Shown here: positions 1-9,087 of the stretch, piece by piece | Numbering within the stretch: position 1 is the first letter of the stretch | How the letters are laid out: each line of letters begins with the position of its first letter | Notes under the pieces: generated by a model | The model's database searches: none | What the model was told of the DNA's origin: nothing | What the model saw: only the letters and a program-made list of their open reading frames with translations | Origin: Shimia sp. R9_2 | GTDB lineage: Bacteria; Pseudomonadota; Alphaproteobacteria; Rhodobacterales; Rhodobacteraceae | Assembly: GCF_017743735.1 (NCBI RefSeq) | Contig: NZ_JAGHRO010000003.1 | Location: 124,001 to 188,000 of the forward strand | Direction: 5' to 3' | DNA: 64,000 nucleotides | Position numbers and translations under genes: made by a program

Positions 1-18
1 ATTGATGCGGTTTTGGCT

Positions 19-62
19 TGCGGTATCGCGGCTGTATCCCGTCGGTATTGCGTCGGTGTCGT
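19..62. repeat. Array of four 11-base imperfect tandem repeats
   Basis: Four consecutive 11-base units can be read at 19-29, 30-40, 41-51 and 52-62, each a variant of GTCGGTATCGC. The same four-unit order, including the TATCGC / TATCCC / TATTGC series, recurs at 44835-44878. The first 260 bases of the window hold no gene I can support; this array is the only structure seen there. Its function is unknown. The 11-base period is close to one helical turn. Confidence 0.6.
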
Positions 63-260
63 TTCGGCTCCGCGAATAAAACGTCTGTGTTAAGCGCAGG
101 GGCGTCGCAACGGGGGCAGGCGCAACACGCGGGGCGCCTCCTGTCTGTGCTGCGCAGGGTTGGCATCTTCGGGTCAGACTTCCCCCTAGGCAAATCTGCA
201 CAGATCAGGCATCTAGGATCAAACACCCGATAAGGGAACAGGGCGACAGGAGAGGTGCAG

Positions 261-1241
261 ATGGCTGGCGGATTGCTTGCGTTGTTGGATGATGTGGCAG
301 GCATTGCCAAAGTGGCGGCGGCCTCGATTGACGATGTGGCGGCAGGCGCGGCGAAGGCCAGTGCCAAGGCGGCGGGCGCGGTGATCGATGATGCGGCGGT
401 TACACCGAAATACCTGCATGGGTTTGAAGCCAAGCGCGAGCTGCCGATTATCTGGAAAATCGCCAAAGGCTCGATCCGCAACAAGCTGTTGATCCTGCTG
501 CCGGCGGCATTGCTGCTGGCCAATTTTGCCCCCTGGCTGATTTCGCCGCTGTTGATGCTGGGCGGGGCCTACCTTTGTTTTGAAGGCGCTGAAAAAGTGC
601 TGCACGCCTTTGTGCCACATGACACCCATCATGGCGCAGAAGACGAGGCCGAGGGCGATCCGGCGCATCTGGAAGAGAAGAAAGCCGCAGGCGCCATCAA
701 GACGGATTTCATCCTGTCTGCGGAAATCATGACCATCATCCTTTCGGGCATTCCGGAGAGCAATTTCTGGATGGAAGCCTCCACATTGGCGCTGGCCGGG
801 GTGGGCATCACCGTGGCGGTTTATGGTTCTGTGGCGCTGATCGTGAAGATGGATGATGTGGGGCTGGCGATGTATGCGGGCGGTGACTGGTCGCTGACCC
901 GTGCGATTGGCCGCGGGCTGGTGCGTGGCATGCCCTATTTTATGAAACTGCTGACCCTTGTTGGCACGGCAGCGATGCTGTGGGTTGGGGGCTCCATTGT
1001 GATCCATGGTCTGGAAGAGCTGGGCTTTGGCTGGCTTGGCCATCATATTCATGATTGGGCCTATGCGGCGGGCCATGCGGTTCCGGCGGCCTATGAGGGT
1101 TTTGTGGAATGGACCAGCAAGGCGGCCATGGACGGGGTCTTTGGCCTCGTGCTTGGTGCGGCTTTGATCCCGGTGGCGACCAAAGTGATTGGCCCGATCT
1201 GGGGCGCGATCTTTGGCAAAGGCGAAGAGGCCGCGCATTAA
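261..1241 (+). CDS. DUF808 (YedI-like) inner membrane protein
   Basis: The protein has 326 residues and matches in sequence character the DUF808 family of which E. coli YedI is a member. It opens with MAGGLLALLDDVAGIAKVAA and carries an N-terminal Ala/Asp-rich segment with DDVAA-type repeats, then several hydrophobic segments, roughly residues 75-105, 155-200, 225-260 and 290-310. Family members are multi-pass inner membrane proteins of unknown activity. The start is the ATG at 261, because AGGAG at 248-252 lies 8 bases upstream; an in-frame GTG at 255 would overlap that site. The gene stands alone, followed by an unrelated acyltransferase 123 bases later. Confidence 0.85.
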   Translation: MAGGLLALLDDVAGIAKVAAASIDDVAAGAAKASAKAAGAVIDDAAVTPKYLHGFEAKRELPIIWKIAKGSIRNKLLILLPAALLLANFAPWLISPLLMLGGAYLCFEGAEKVLHAFVPHDTHHGAEDEAEGDPAHLEEKKAAGAIKTDFILSAEIMTIILSGIPESNFWMEASTLALAGVGITVAVYGSVALIVKMDDVGLAMYAGGDWSLTRAIGRGLVRGMPYFMKLLTLVGTAAMLWVGGSIVIHGLEELGFGWLGHHIHDWAYAAGHAVPAAYEGFVEWTSKAAMDGVFGLVLGAALIPVATKVIGPIWGAIFGKGEEAAH

Positions 1242-1364
1242 GCATGATGCGCGCATTGGCGTAAGATCGCCGATCACGGCGTTTTTTAAACGCGCATTTC
1301 AGATTTTTGCGGGTGTGACACTTATTGGATTGGACATACCCGCAAACTAGCCCATACAGAGCAA

Positions 1365-2246
1365 ATGCTTGCACGTCCTGTAAAATACATCTGGCAACAT
1401 CTGCGCTATATTCCTTTGTGGACCGCGCTGACCTCGTCGAAATGGCGCAGGTATGACAAGCGGGCGCGCAGCCTTGGCAATATGATTGGCTGGGTCATGC
1501 GCTGGATCCCGATTGCGCGGCGGCGGTTTGACCGGGAGGTTCTGCGCATCTATCCGGATATGCCGCGGGCAGAGCGGTTGGCCCTGAGCCGGAAGATGGG
1601 GCAGAACATGGGGCGGACCCTGTTTGAGGTGTTCCACAACACCGAGTTTCAGGCAGGGCAGGAGCATTTCCACATCTCAGGCCCCGGTCTTGAGATTTTG
1701 GAGAAGGCCCGCGCCGAGGGCAAAGGGGCGATCCTTGTGTCTGGCCATTTCGGGCAATGGGAAGCTGTGCGTGCGGTGCTGAAGCATCGCGGTATGGAGA
1801 CCGCCGGGGTCTATCGGCGTCAGAGCAATCGGCATTATCAGCGGCTCTTGTCACGCGGCATTGAGCAGGGCGGGCGGCCCGCGCTGACCACGGGGCCAAA
1901 TGGCACCAAGGCGATGGTGCGCCATCTGCGCGCCGGTGGATTTGTGGCGATCCTGCTGGATGAGAAAACCGTGGACGGTGAGATGATGCCGTTTCTGGGG
2001 TTTGATGCGCTGACCTCGCTGGCGGCGGCACGGCTGGCGCTCAAATACGATGTGCCGTTTATGCCGGTGTTTGGCACGCGGCGGGACAACAGCTCTGACA
2101 TTGATGTGGAATTTGAAGCGCCGATTGAGCCCAGCGATCCGCGCACCATGACACAGGCGTTTAACGACAATCTGTCGGCCCGTATTCTGGAAAAGCCGGA
2201 TCAGTGGTACTGGCTGCTGCGCCGCTGGAAAGACATGCGCCGCTAA
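1365..2246 (+). CDS. LpxL/HtrB-type lysophospholipid (lipid A) acyltransferase
   Basis: The 293-residue protein belongs to the LpxL/LpxM/HtrB acyltransferase superfamily, which transfers acyl chains to lipid A precursors or related lipids at the inner membrane. The catalytic HX4E box is visible as HFGQWE at residues 128-133. A later YRRQSNRHYQRLL segment and the LLDEK motif fit the family. The length is close to the usual 290-310 residues. The N-terminus is basic and amphipathic, with a short membrane-associated segment. The lipid acceptor cannot be told from sequence; ornithine lipid or another acceptor is possible. It converges with the minus-strand acyltransferase that ends at 2271. Confidence 0.8.
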   Translation: MLARPVKYIWQHLRYIPLWTALTSSKWRRYDKRARSLGNMIGWVMRWIPIARRRFDREVLRIYPDMPRAERLALSRKMGQNMGRTLFEVFHNTEFQAGQEHFHISGPGLEILEKARAEGKGAILVSGHFGQWEAVRAVLKHRGMETAGVYRRQSNRHYQRLLSRGIEQGGRPALTTGPNGTKAMVRHLRAGGFVAILLDEKTVDGEMMPFLGFDALTSLAAARLALKYDVPFMPVFGTRRDNSSDIDVEFEAPIEPSDPRTMTQAFNDNLSARILEKPDQWYWLLRRWKDMRR

Positions 2247-2270
2247 GCTGCGGCTGGGGGCGGCGCTTGC

Positions 2271-3017
2271 TCAGACCTCAGGGGTGGTTTCACCGGTTTG
2301 CGCGTCATAGGCACGCGCCATTGCGCCGCGCAGTCGGGCGACCGCAGCGTCGGTGTTCTCATCATTGGCAAAGCTCATCTGATCGAGCACATCGATGTGG
2401 ACGGTGCCTTTGAACGGGAAGACCTTGCCACGTGGCAGGAGCTTGTCGGAGTGGCTGATCACAAAAGGACGGATGGCGCGGCCGGTTTGCTGGGCGATCA
2501 GAACGGCGCCTGCTTTAAACGGTGCAAGCCCCGGCTTGGTGGAACGGGTGCCCTCGACAAAGAGGATCGGGGAGCGGCGCGCGGGCATCTCTGTGATCGC
2601 CCCGGTGAGCGAGGAAAGCGCATCACGGCCCTTTTGGCGGTCAATCGTCAAAAGGCCTGCGCCCTCAAAACCACGCTTCAGAAGCGCGGCTTCGCAGAGC
2701 TCTTTCTTGGCCCCGAAAGTCACCCATTTTTCGTCGGGGATCACATGCAGCATGGTGAACCCATCCAGATGGCTGCGGTGATTGACCGCGATGATGGAGT
2801 TTTCATCAGTGCGCAGCGCCTCGCGGGCGGCGTCTGAGATTTCGACCTTCACATCCAGAAACCACAGCAGCAAGGAGCAGGCACGCGACACCCGGCGCCA
2901 GTACCAGCCACGAAAACCTTTTCTGGTGCTGCAGACCGTGGGGGCAAAAGCCAGAAACAGAAAGATGGCTGGGCCGACGGGCAGCAGGAGGATCCGCTTG
3001 GCAAGGGTGAGCAGCAT
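2271..3017 (-). CDS. PlsC-like 1-acyl-glycerol-3-phosphate acyltransferase
   Basis: The 248-residue protein has the PlsC/LPLAT fold signatures: the HX4D box NHRSHLD (H80, D85) and the VEGTRS motif near residues 151-157. Such enzymes acylate lysophosphatidic acid in phospholipid synthesis at the inner membrane. An N-terminal hydrophobic segment (residues 8-26) anchors it. The open frame runs to 3143, but the start at 3017 is preferred: AGGAC lies 8 bases upstream and the extra 42 residues do not look like family sequence. It lies tail to tail with the LpxL-type gene, so two lipid acyltransferases share this spot, although on opposite strands. Confidence 0.78.
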   Translation of the reverse strand: MLLTLAKRILLLPVGPAIFLFLAFAPTVCSTRKGFRGWYWRRVSRACSLLLWFLDVKVEISDAAREALRTDENSIIAVNHRSHLDGFTMLHVIPDEKWVTFGAKKELCEAALLKRGFEGAGLLTIDRQKGRDALSSLTGAITEMPARRSPILFVEGTRSTKPGLAPFKAGAVLIAQQTGRAIRPFVISHSDKLLPRGKVFPFKGTVHIDVLDQMSFANDENTDAAVARLRGAMARAYDAQTGETTPEV

Positions 3018-3325
3018 GTTGGGGTCCTGAGCTGGGGCCTTGGCCCATTGGCGTTCCGCTGCTGATAGAGGGTTACGATGCGGAAGGATAGGGGGAATGT
3101 GGAAACATGTGCACCCGGCGCTTGGACAGATGGCGCGATTCACGTGAGGTTCACAGCTTAAACTTCGAGTAAATGTTGCTTCTCTCTTCTTTGGATTGCC
3201 TCTTCTGTCTGGAGCGTCGTTTTAGATACCGGAACCAAGTGGTGTTCGAAATTGCTTCATAGTTGATTTTTATTGATGTCAGACCTCAATATCAGAGTGT
3301 TCTTTTGTGAAGTGGGGTATGTGAG
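3018..3325. other. Intergenic region, A+T-richer toward its right half
   Basis: This 308-base stretch separates the PlsC-like gene from the beta-helix gene. No open frame or RNA gene is convincing. From about 3160 on, the sequence becomes clearly A+T-richer than the flanking housekeeping genes, and this continues into the beta-helix gene. It must hold the promoters of both divergent genes, but no clear consensus could be picked out. Confidence 0.4.
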
Positions 3326-4861
3326 ATGGCTAGATTGTTGGCTGCCGCCAAGCCAGGGTACTATGAGATAAACAAAAAAACCGTGTGGGTCGACGAGCTG
3401 CAAACAGCTTTGAATCGGGCGCAGCCGGGAGATCAGGTCTTGCTTTGGCCCGGTAATTATACTGATCCAGTTGTTTTGCGATCATCAGGCAAGCCTGGCT
3501 TGCCAATCACCGTTACGGCCTATGATCCTGGTCAACCGCCGTTGCTTGACGGACAGCGGAAGCCCGAAGATGGGCGTCTCGCGGGAATAGATCCACGGGA
3601 TGGCGATTTTGCGTTCATCAAGTTGTTTCACGCTGAGCATATTGTTTTGGAACATCTCAAATTTGACCGTTGCTGGCCGTCAGCCATTTATTTTAGGGCG
3701 GCTCAGAACATAACCGTTCGGAAATGCGAGGCTGAACGGGGGCGGTTTTTTGTTTATGCGCGACAACTGGCGTATAGAGCCTGTCGTGATATTCTGATTG
3801 AACAATGTGTCTGGATACAGGATCCGGAATACGACATGTGGGACGGACGTGTTGATTGGGGACAGGTGAAAGCGTCACCCGGTTATCGCGACTTCAGTCA
3901 CTTCAATGGAGCATTTTTTGGCAGCTATAACATCGAAGGTGGGCTGACCATTCGCGATTGTGACATTCGACATGCGTTTAATGCCATTCGAATGGATATG
4001 GATGATAAGGATGCATCGCTGTTGACATCGGATGATGCCGGCCGCCCTCTGGTGGCGCGCAATCGAGATGTCGCGATCTATCGCAATCAATTTTCCTTCA
4101 TTCGCGACAACGCTATCGAGCCTGAGACCGGTGCGCAAAACTGGTACATTGTAAACAATGCGTTCTACAATGTTCACGCAGTCTATTCGACCGACCAGGT
4201 AAGCATCAGAGACATGCTTATTATCGGCAATCGGGTGCTCAATAATCGTCGCCCGGGCAAACCGGGGCAGCAGAACAATCAAGGTGGCAAGATATTTAAG
4301 TTCTTCAAACCTGAACAGAAAACCGAAAAGTCTGCGAAAGAGCGTCACAATCTCTGGTCGTTGTTTAACTCGGTGCAGACGCGGACAGCATATGTAAAAA
4401 GGGTAACTACTCGGTATTGGAGAGACCACTACACACTTCTGGGACTCTTCGAAAAAGACTATCCGGAAGATTTGAGCTCTGAGCGAAAAGCGTTTGATAA
4501 AGTGGTTTGGGACGACAACATGCTTGTTCATGGCATGGCCTGTACGCAAGAAGGATTTCCAGTTGACTCTCAATTGCCAGAGAAAAACCGCGAGAATTGT
4601 GTGGGGGGCTTCGAAAAGGCTTTTGAAATCAAGCCGTTCAAACCTGTTCCCTACGCCCCTCTAGGGGGGTGGAATGGCGATCTACCAAGAGCGGAATGCG
4701 TGCCGAAATTGCTGTCTGACCGTATCGAAATTGAACGGCTGGATGGAGACTTGCTGGTTTTTTCGGAGGGTTTTGAAGTGGGCGCACATGATTGTGCTGA
4801 CTTTGAGCTTAGCGGGTGGCCCTTTGATGAAATGGCTGCATCTGCCAAAGCAAAAGAGTAG
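3326..4861 (+). CDS. Right-handed parallel beta-helix repeat protein
   Basis: The 511-residue protein has the repeat pattern of right-handed beta-helix proteins of the polysaccharide lyase/pectate lyase type. Residues 30-70 have the typical opening (QPGDQVLLWPGNYTD, then PGLPITVTAYDPGQ), followed by coils with INITVRKCE-, DILIEQC- and LTIRDCDI-like rungs to about residue 300. A C-terminal part of about 200 residues is not recognised. No Sec signal peptide is visible, so it may be cytoplasmic or exported another way. Codon use and base composition are visibly more A+T-rich than in neighbours, suggesting acquisition by transfer. No catalytic residues could be assigned; a lyase, an epimerase or a structural protein are all possible. 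It ends at a terminator shared with tkt. Confidence 0.65.
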   Translation: MARLLAAAKPGYYEINKKTVWVDELQTALNRAQPGDQVLLWPGNYTDPVVLRSSGKPGLPITVTAYDPGQPPLLDGQRKPEDGRLAGIDPRDGDFAFIKLFHAEHIVLEHLKFDRCWPSAIYFRAAQNITVRKCEAERGRFFVYARQLAYRACRDILIEQCVWIQDPEYDMWDGRVDWGQVKASPGYRDFSHFNGAFFGSYNIEGGLTIRDCDIRHAFNAIRMDMDDKDASLLTSDDAGRPLVARNRDVAIYRNQFSFIRDNAIEPETGAQNWYIVNNAFYNVHAVYSTDQVSIRDMLIIGNRVLNNRRPGKPGQQNNQGGKIFKFFKPEQKTEKSAKERHNLWSLFNSVQTRTAYVKRVTTRYWRDHYTLLGLFEKDYPEDLSSERKAFDKVVWDDNMLVHGMACTQEGFPVDSQLPEKNRENCVGGFEKAFEIKPFKPVPYAPLGGWNGDLPRAECVPKLLSDRIEIERLDGDLLVFSEGFEVGAHDCADFELSGWPFDEMAASAKAKE

Positions 4862-4886
4862 CAACACTTAGACCGAAGACCCGTTA

Positions 4887-4914
4887 AAAAGGCGCCCTTG
4901 ATGGGGCGCCTTTT
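4887..4914. terminator. Bidirectional rho-independent terminator
   Basis: An 11-base perfect stem, AAAAGGCGCCC at 4887-4897 and its complement at 4904-4914, surrounds a 6-base loop. Runs of A and T at the two ends let it serve both the beta-helix gene on the plus strand and tkt on the minus strand, which converge here. Confidence 0.85.
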
Positions 4915-4934
4915 CAATAGGTTATGATCCGTTC

Positions 4935-6956
4935 TTACAGCAGGGCTTTGGCTTTTTCCGCCACATTGGCTGCGGTGATGCCGAACTTTTCAAACAGCTC
5001 GCCCGCCGGGGCGGAGGCGCCGAAGCTTGACATGCCGACGAAGTCGGATTTGCCTGCGCGGGCGCGTTCGCCCAGCAGCCACTGATCCCAGCCACCTGCG
5101 CGCACAGCCGCCTCTACGCCAACGCGTACAGCTGCGCCGGCTGGAAGCACCTTGCGGCGGTAGGCTTCGTCCTGCTGTGCGAAGAGCTCCATGCAGGGCA
5201 TGGAGACCACGCGGGTGCCGATGCCTTCCGCTTCCAGAAGCGCCTTGGCTTCCATCGCGGTGGAGACTTCAGAGCCGGTGGCGATCAGGATCACCTGACG
5301 TTTGCCCTCGGCCTCGGCCAGCACATAAGCCCCTTTCTCGGTCAGGTTTGCCAGTTTGTGCTCGGTGCGCACGGTTGGCAGGTTCTGACGGGTCAGGGCC
5401 ATCACGGAAGGGGTCTCTTTGCTGGTCAGCGCGATTTCCCAGGCCTCTGCGGTTTCCACGGAGTCCGCTGGACGGAACACATAGGTGTTCGGGGTCGCAC
5501 GGCAGATTGCGAGGTGTTCAACCGGCTGGTGGGTTGGGCCATCTTCGCCCACACCGATGGAGTCGTGGGTCATCACGAAGACGGTGGGGATTTTGCTCAG
5601 AGCGGCCAGACGCATGGAGGGGCGTGCATAGTCGGTGAAGCAGAAGAAGGTGCCGCCGTAGGGGCGGATGCCGCCGTGCAGCGCCATGCCGTTCATCGCA
5701 GCGGCCATGCCGTGCTCACGGATGCCCCAATACACATAACGACCTTTGCGGTTGTCGGTGTCAAACACGCCGAGGTCGCCGGTCTTGGTGTTGTTGGACC
5801 CGGTCAGGTCAGCAGAGCCACCCACGGTTTCCGGCATGATCGGGTTGATCGCTGCCAGCGCCATTTCGGAAGATTTCCGGGTGGCGACGGAAGGCTGATC
5901 CTCAGAGATCTGCTTTTTCAGCGCTTTCACGGTTGCGGAGAGCTTTTTCGGGGCTTCCAACGCGTAGGCGCGGTTGAAACGGTCCTGCTTCTGCTTGGAG
6001 GCCTCAGCAAAGCGGCCTTCCCATGCGGCGCGCTCTTCTGCACCGCGGGCGCCGATGGCTTCCCACTGGGCTTTGATGTCGGCAGGCACTTCGAAAGCCG
6101 CACCGGGCCAGCCGTAGACCTCTTTGGCGGCAGCGAGCTGCTCTGCGTCGGTCAGGGCGCCGTGGCCTTTGGAAGTGTCCTGAGCCGCGTGGCCGATTGC
6201 GATGTGTGTCTTGCACGCAATCATGGACGGTTTCTTGGTTTTCTTGGCAGTCTCAATGGCGGCGTCGATCGCTTCCGGATCGTGGCCGTCGATTTCCAGC
6301 ACATGCCAGCCGGAAGCTTTGAAACGCTTGACCTGATCGGTGCGGTCAGAGAGCTCAACAGTGCCATCGATGGTGATGTTGTTGTTGTCCCAGAGCACGA
6401 TCAGATGGCCGAGGCTGTGGCGGCCCGCAAGGCCGATGGCCTCCTGGGAGATACCTTCCATCAGGCAGCCGTCGCCTGCGATCACATAGGTGTAGTGATC
6501 CACCAGCTTGCGGCCGTATTGCGCGCGCTGGATCTCTTCGGCCATGGCAAAGCCCACAGCGTTGGAGATGCCCTGACCAAGCGGGCCGGTGGTGGTTTCC
6601 ACGGCGTCGATCAGGAAGTTTTCCGGGTGGCCCGCGGTGAGCGCGCCCATCTGGCGGAAGTTCTTCACCTGCTCCAGCGTGACCTGCTTGTCACCCATGA
6701 GATAGAGCAGCGAATAGATCAGCATGGAGCCGTGGCCAGCAGACAGGATGAAACGGTCGCGGTCCGGCCAGTTTGGCGCGGCAACGTCAAACTTCATGTG
6801 CTTTTCAAACAGCACAGTCGCCACATCCGCCATGCCCATCGGCATGCCAGAGTGACCGGAGTTTGCAGCGGCCACAGCGTCCAGTGTCAGAGCACGAATG
6901 GCGGTGGCTTTCATCCAATGTTCAGGGTTCTTTTCACGCAGGGCGGCGATGTCCAC
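4935..6956 (-). CDS. tkt: Transketolase
   Basis: The 673-residue enzyme is a thiamine-diphosphate transketolase of the pentose phosphate pathway, and of the Calvin cycle where that is present. The N-terminal region carries [13 protein letters not shown], the cofactor motif runs from [10 protein letters not shown] to DNNNITIDG, and the middle domain has [14 protein letters not shown] and the [14 protein letters not shown] stretch typical of the family. The frame stays open to 7025, but the GTG at 6956 is chosen: it begins [14 protein letters not shown], the normal family N-terminus, and GAGGAG lies 9 bases upstream. It is divergent from the coiled-coil/zapA genes. No gap gene follows; instead the beta-helix gene converges on it. 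Confidence 0.95.
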   Translation of the reverse strand: MDIAALREKNPEHWMKATAIRALTLDAVAAANSGHSGMPMGMADVATVLFEKHMKFDVAAPNWPDRDRFILSAGHGSMLIYSLLYLMGDKQVTLEQVKNFRQMGALTAGHPENFLIDAVETTTGPLGQGISNAVGFAMAEEIQRAQYGRKLVDHYTYVIAGDGCLMEGISQEAIGLAGRHSLGHLIVLWDNNNITIDGTVELSDRTDQVKRFKASGWHVLEIDGHDPEAIDAAIETAKKTKKPSMIACKTHIAIGHAAQDTSKGHGALTDAEQLAAAKEVYGWPGAAFEVPADIKAQWEAIGARGAEERAAWEGRFAEASKQKQDRFNRAYALEAPKKLSATVKALKKQISEDQPSVATRKSSEMALAAINPIMPETVGGSADLTGSNNTKTGDLGVFDTDNRKGRYVYWGIREHGMAAAMNGMALHGGIRPYGGTFFCFTDYARPSMRLAALSKIPTVFVMTHDSIGVGEDGPTHQPVEHLAICRATPNTYVFRPADSVETAEAWEIALTSKETPSVMALTRQNLPTVRTEHKLANLTEKGAYVLAEAEGKRQVILIATGSEVSTAMEAKALLEAEGIGTRVVSMPCMELFAQQDEAYRRKVLPAGAAVRVGVEAAVRAGGWDQWLLGERARAGKSDFVGMSSFGASAPAGELFEKFGITAANVAEKAKALL

Positions 6957-7237
6957 GTCTTGCGCTCCTCTGGGTTGGGGTTTTGGTTGCTGGGTCAATA
7001 GCAGGATTATGGCCAATAGCAACACGCCACGCCGCCGGAATACCGTTTTTTAAAGGCTTTGCCGGGCTCAGAGCCGCTTTCGGAACCTGACGGGATTTCA
7101 GGCCTTGGGGGGGCGCATTTTGCCTGTCCATTGGATAAGATCGCGACATTATGCGCTTGGCGGCGATTCGCGACTGCGATAGCTGTATCGGCGCGATACA
7201 CGGGTCAATAAGAACCGGACCAGAAAGGACGAGGCAA

Positions 7238-8002
7238 ATGAGTGACATCAGCGAACTTGAAGGCAGGTTGAGCGCTGCGCTGGAGCGGATTGGACGCGGC
7301 GTGGATGCGATGCAGGCTGTGGTTGCTGAGCCTGATGAGGGTGAAGATGTTCAAGCCTTGCGGCGGGCGCTGGAAAATGAGGCGCTGGTCACCGCACAAA
7401 TGGAAGAGCGCGTTCGGGCATTGACCGCGCGCCAATCGGATCTGGAAGCAGAGCTGGCCGCAGAGAAAGAAGCCCGCGCCGCCGCTGAGGATACCGTAAA
7501 GATTGCTGAAGCCGCACAGGAAGAGGCTTCTCAGTCGCTGATCGCCGCTGAGGCCCGCGCCGAAGCTGCAGAAACAGCGGCGGCCGCGGCAGCGGATGCA
7601 GCCGAAGAGGCGGCAGAGGCTGCGAGCGCGGCACCGAGTGCTGCGGATGCGGGGGGCGTGAGCCCTGAGGTTGAAGCCAACCGGGCCTTGCTTGACGAGC
7701 TTGCCAAACGTCTGCGCCGCTTGCGCCAGATGGCGCGGCGTGAGCGCACCACCAATCAGGTGCTGCGTGATCAGGTCGAGAAAGGCGAGATGGTCGATCC
7801 ATCCGCTGTGAACGAGGCGCTGAAAGCCGATCTGGCGACGCTGACCGCTTTGCGCGAAGCTGAGGTGACCGAAACGGCGCTGATCCTCGCAGAGCTGCGC
7901 CCGCTGGTGCAGGGCACCGCGGCGGAAGACGCAGCTGAGGCAGACGAGCCACAGGTGGAAGAGGCGGCTCCGGCCATGGCAGATGAGACAGGAGAAGCTT
8001 GA
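7238..8002 (+). CDS. Coiled-coil protein upstream of zapA (ZauP-like candidate)
   Basis: The 254-residue protein is almost entirely coiled coil: residues 1-130 are Ala/Glu-rich heptad-like sequence (EARAAAEDTVKIAEAAQEE and similar), and residues 145-215 are a second helical stretch. No signal peptide or membrane segment is seen. Its stop overlaps the zapA start (TGATG at 8000-8004), so the two are probably translated together. In Caulobacter a coiled-coil protein encoded just upstream of zapA (ZauP) works with ZapA to focus the FtsZ ring; position and build here suggest the same role, but that is inference. The start at 7238 is supported by AAGGACGAGG just upstream. Confidence 0.7.
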   Translation: MSDISELEGRLSAALERIGRGVDAMQAVVAEPDEGEDVQALRRALENEALVTAQMEERVRALTARQSDLEAELAAEKEARAAAEDTVKIAEAAQEEASQSLIAAEARAEAAETAAAAAADAAEEAAEAASAAPSAADAGGVSPEVEANRALLDELAKRLRRLRQMARRERTTNQVLRDQVEKGEMVDPSAVNEALKADLATLTALREAEVTETALILAELRPLVQGTAAEDAAEADEPQVEEAAPAMADETGEA

Positions 8003-8397
8003 TGCCTGAGGTACAGATTGAGATTGGCGGACGGGTTTTTGAGGTCGCCTGCCAGGATGGAGAACAGCATTTCCTGCGCGCAGCGGCGCAGATGCTGGAT
8101 GAGCAGGCCAAGGTTCTGATTGAACAGGCGGGCCGCATTCCCGAAGCGCGAATGCTCTTGATGGCCGGTCTGATGCTGGCGGATAAGACCGCGGGTCTGG
8201 AAGATCAGCTGCGTGAGGCAGAAGCCAAACTGGCGGCACGTGACGAAGAGATCAAAGCGCTGAAAGACGCGCCAGCTCCGGAGCCTGAGCAGGTGGAAGT
8301 GCCTGTGATCCCTGAAGCTGTGACCCAAGCCATGGCCGAAATGGCCGCACGCGCAGAAGCGCTGGCTGATCTGGTGGAAGAGAAAGCGGCTGGGTGA
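8002..8397 (+). CDS. zapA: Cell division protein ZapA
   Basis: The 131-residue protein begins with the ZapA domain: PEVQIEIGGRVFEVACQDGE followed by the LRAAAQMLDEQAKVL helix, then a long C-terminal coiled coil. ZapA binds FtsZ and cross-links protofilaments at the division site. The protein is a little longer than E. coli ZapA (109 residues), with an acidic Pro/Glu stretch near residues 90-105. The ATG at 8002 overlaps the upstream stop by one base, and the next gene starts with a GTG overlapping this stop, so three genes form a tight operon. Confidence 0.88.
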   Translation: MPEVQIEIGGRVFEVACQDGEQHFLRAAAQMLDEQAKVLIEQAGRIPEARMLLMAGLMLADKTAGLEDQLREAEAKLAARDEEIKALKDAPAPEPEQVEVPVIPEAVTQAMAEMAARAEALADLVEEKAAG

Positions 8398-9014
8398 GCC
8401 GCCCATCCGTGCCGCAACTGGCCCCGGGTGATTTGATTTTCGCCGCTTTGGGCGCGGAGGACAATCTGATCTCTGCGGTGGTGGAAGGCCACCGTGGAGC
8501 ACGGGTCAACCACGTTGGTATTGTTGTCGCTCAAGACGGGGCGTTGTCGGTTCTGGAGGCAATTGATCCGGCCGTCCGTGTGACCTCGCTGGCGGAGTAT
8601 TCAGACCGGAGCCTCTGTAGTGAGGCGCGGCCACGGTTGATGTTTGCCAGGCTGCGCGCGCCTTATCGTCCGTTGATCCCGGCGGCGCTGACTTTTGGGC
8701 TGTCGCGACTGGGTGTGCCTTATGATCCCTACTACACTAGCAGCCCCGAGGCGCTTTATTGCAGTGAGCTGATCCTTGAGATGTTTCGCCATGCCAACAA
8801 TGGGGTGGCGGTGTTTCCCAACACGCCATTGAGTTTTCGCGATGTGCAGAGCGGTGCTTTGCTGGAAGACTGGGTGGCGCATTATGCCGAGATCGGCCGC
8901 GAGGTGCCGGAAGGGGCTGCGGGCTCCCATCCTGCCGGACTGAGCCGTGATGCGCGGCTGGAGATCTATCACGTGGAAGGCCGCGTGCCGGGCTATGCAA
9001 GTGATGAGCGTTGA
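8394..9014 (+). CDS. YiiX/YebB-like NlpC/P60-type cysteine hydrolase
   Basis: The 206-residue protein resembles YiiX/YebB-type permuted papain-fold hydrolases. The conserved start PGDLIFA, the VNHVGIVV histidine motif (around residue 40) and the YCSELI cysteine motif (around residue 122) are all present. The substrate is unknown; relatives are proposed to act on peptides or lipids of the cell envelope. No signal peptide is seen. It starts with GTG at 8394, overlapping the zapA stop by four bases, so it is likely co-expressed with the division genes. Confidence 0.75.
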   Translation: MSRPSVPQLAPGDLIFAALGAEDNLISAVVEGHRGARVNHVGIVVAQDGALSVLEAIDPAVRVTSLAEYSDRSLCSEARPRLMFARLRAPYRPLIPAALTFGLSRLGVPYDPYYTSSPEALYCSELILEMFRHANNGVAVFPNTPLSFRDVQSGALLEDWVAHYAEIGREVPEGAAGSHPAGLSRDARLEIYHVEGRVPGYASDER

Positions 9015-9037
9015 GGCGGCAGACCTTTCGACAACAA

Positions 9038-9066
9038 AAAAGCCCCGCCGATTTGGTGGGGCTTTT
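9038..9066. terminator. Bidirectional terminator between yiiX-like gene and grxD
   Basis: The arms AAAAGCCCCGCC at 9038-9049 and GGTGGGGCTTTT at 9055-9066 pair over 12 positions with one G-T wobble and a 5-base loop. A-runs and T-runs at the ends allow use from both strands. It lies between two converging genes. Confidence 0.85.
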
Positions 9067-9087
9067 CAATAAGATATGTCCGGAAGC

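Noticed and set aside
18-233. 71-residue frame at the left edge
   Set aside because: Basic low-information sequence that runs through the 11-base repeats; no ribosome site or family similarity.
5358-7001. 547-residue open frame antisense to transketolase
   Set aside because: It mirrors the codon pattern of the clear tkt gene on the other strand; high G+C DNA gives long antisense frames, and the protein has no recognisable domain.
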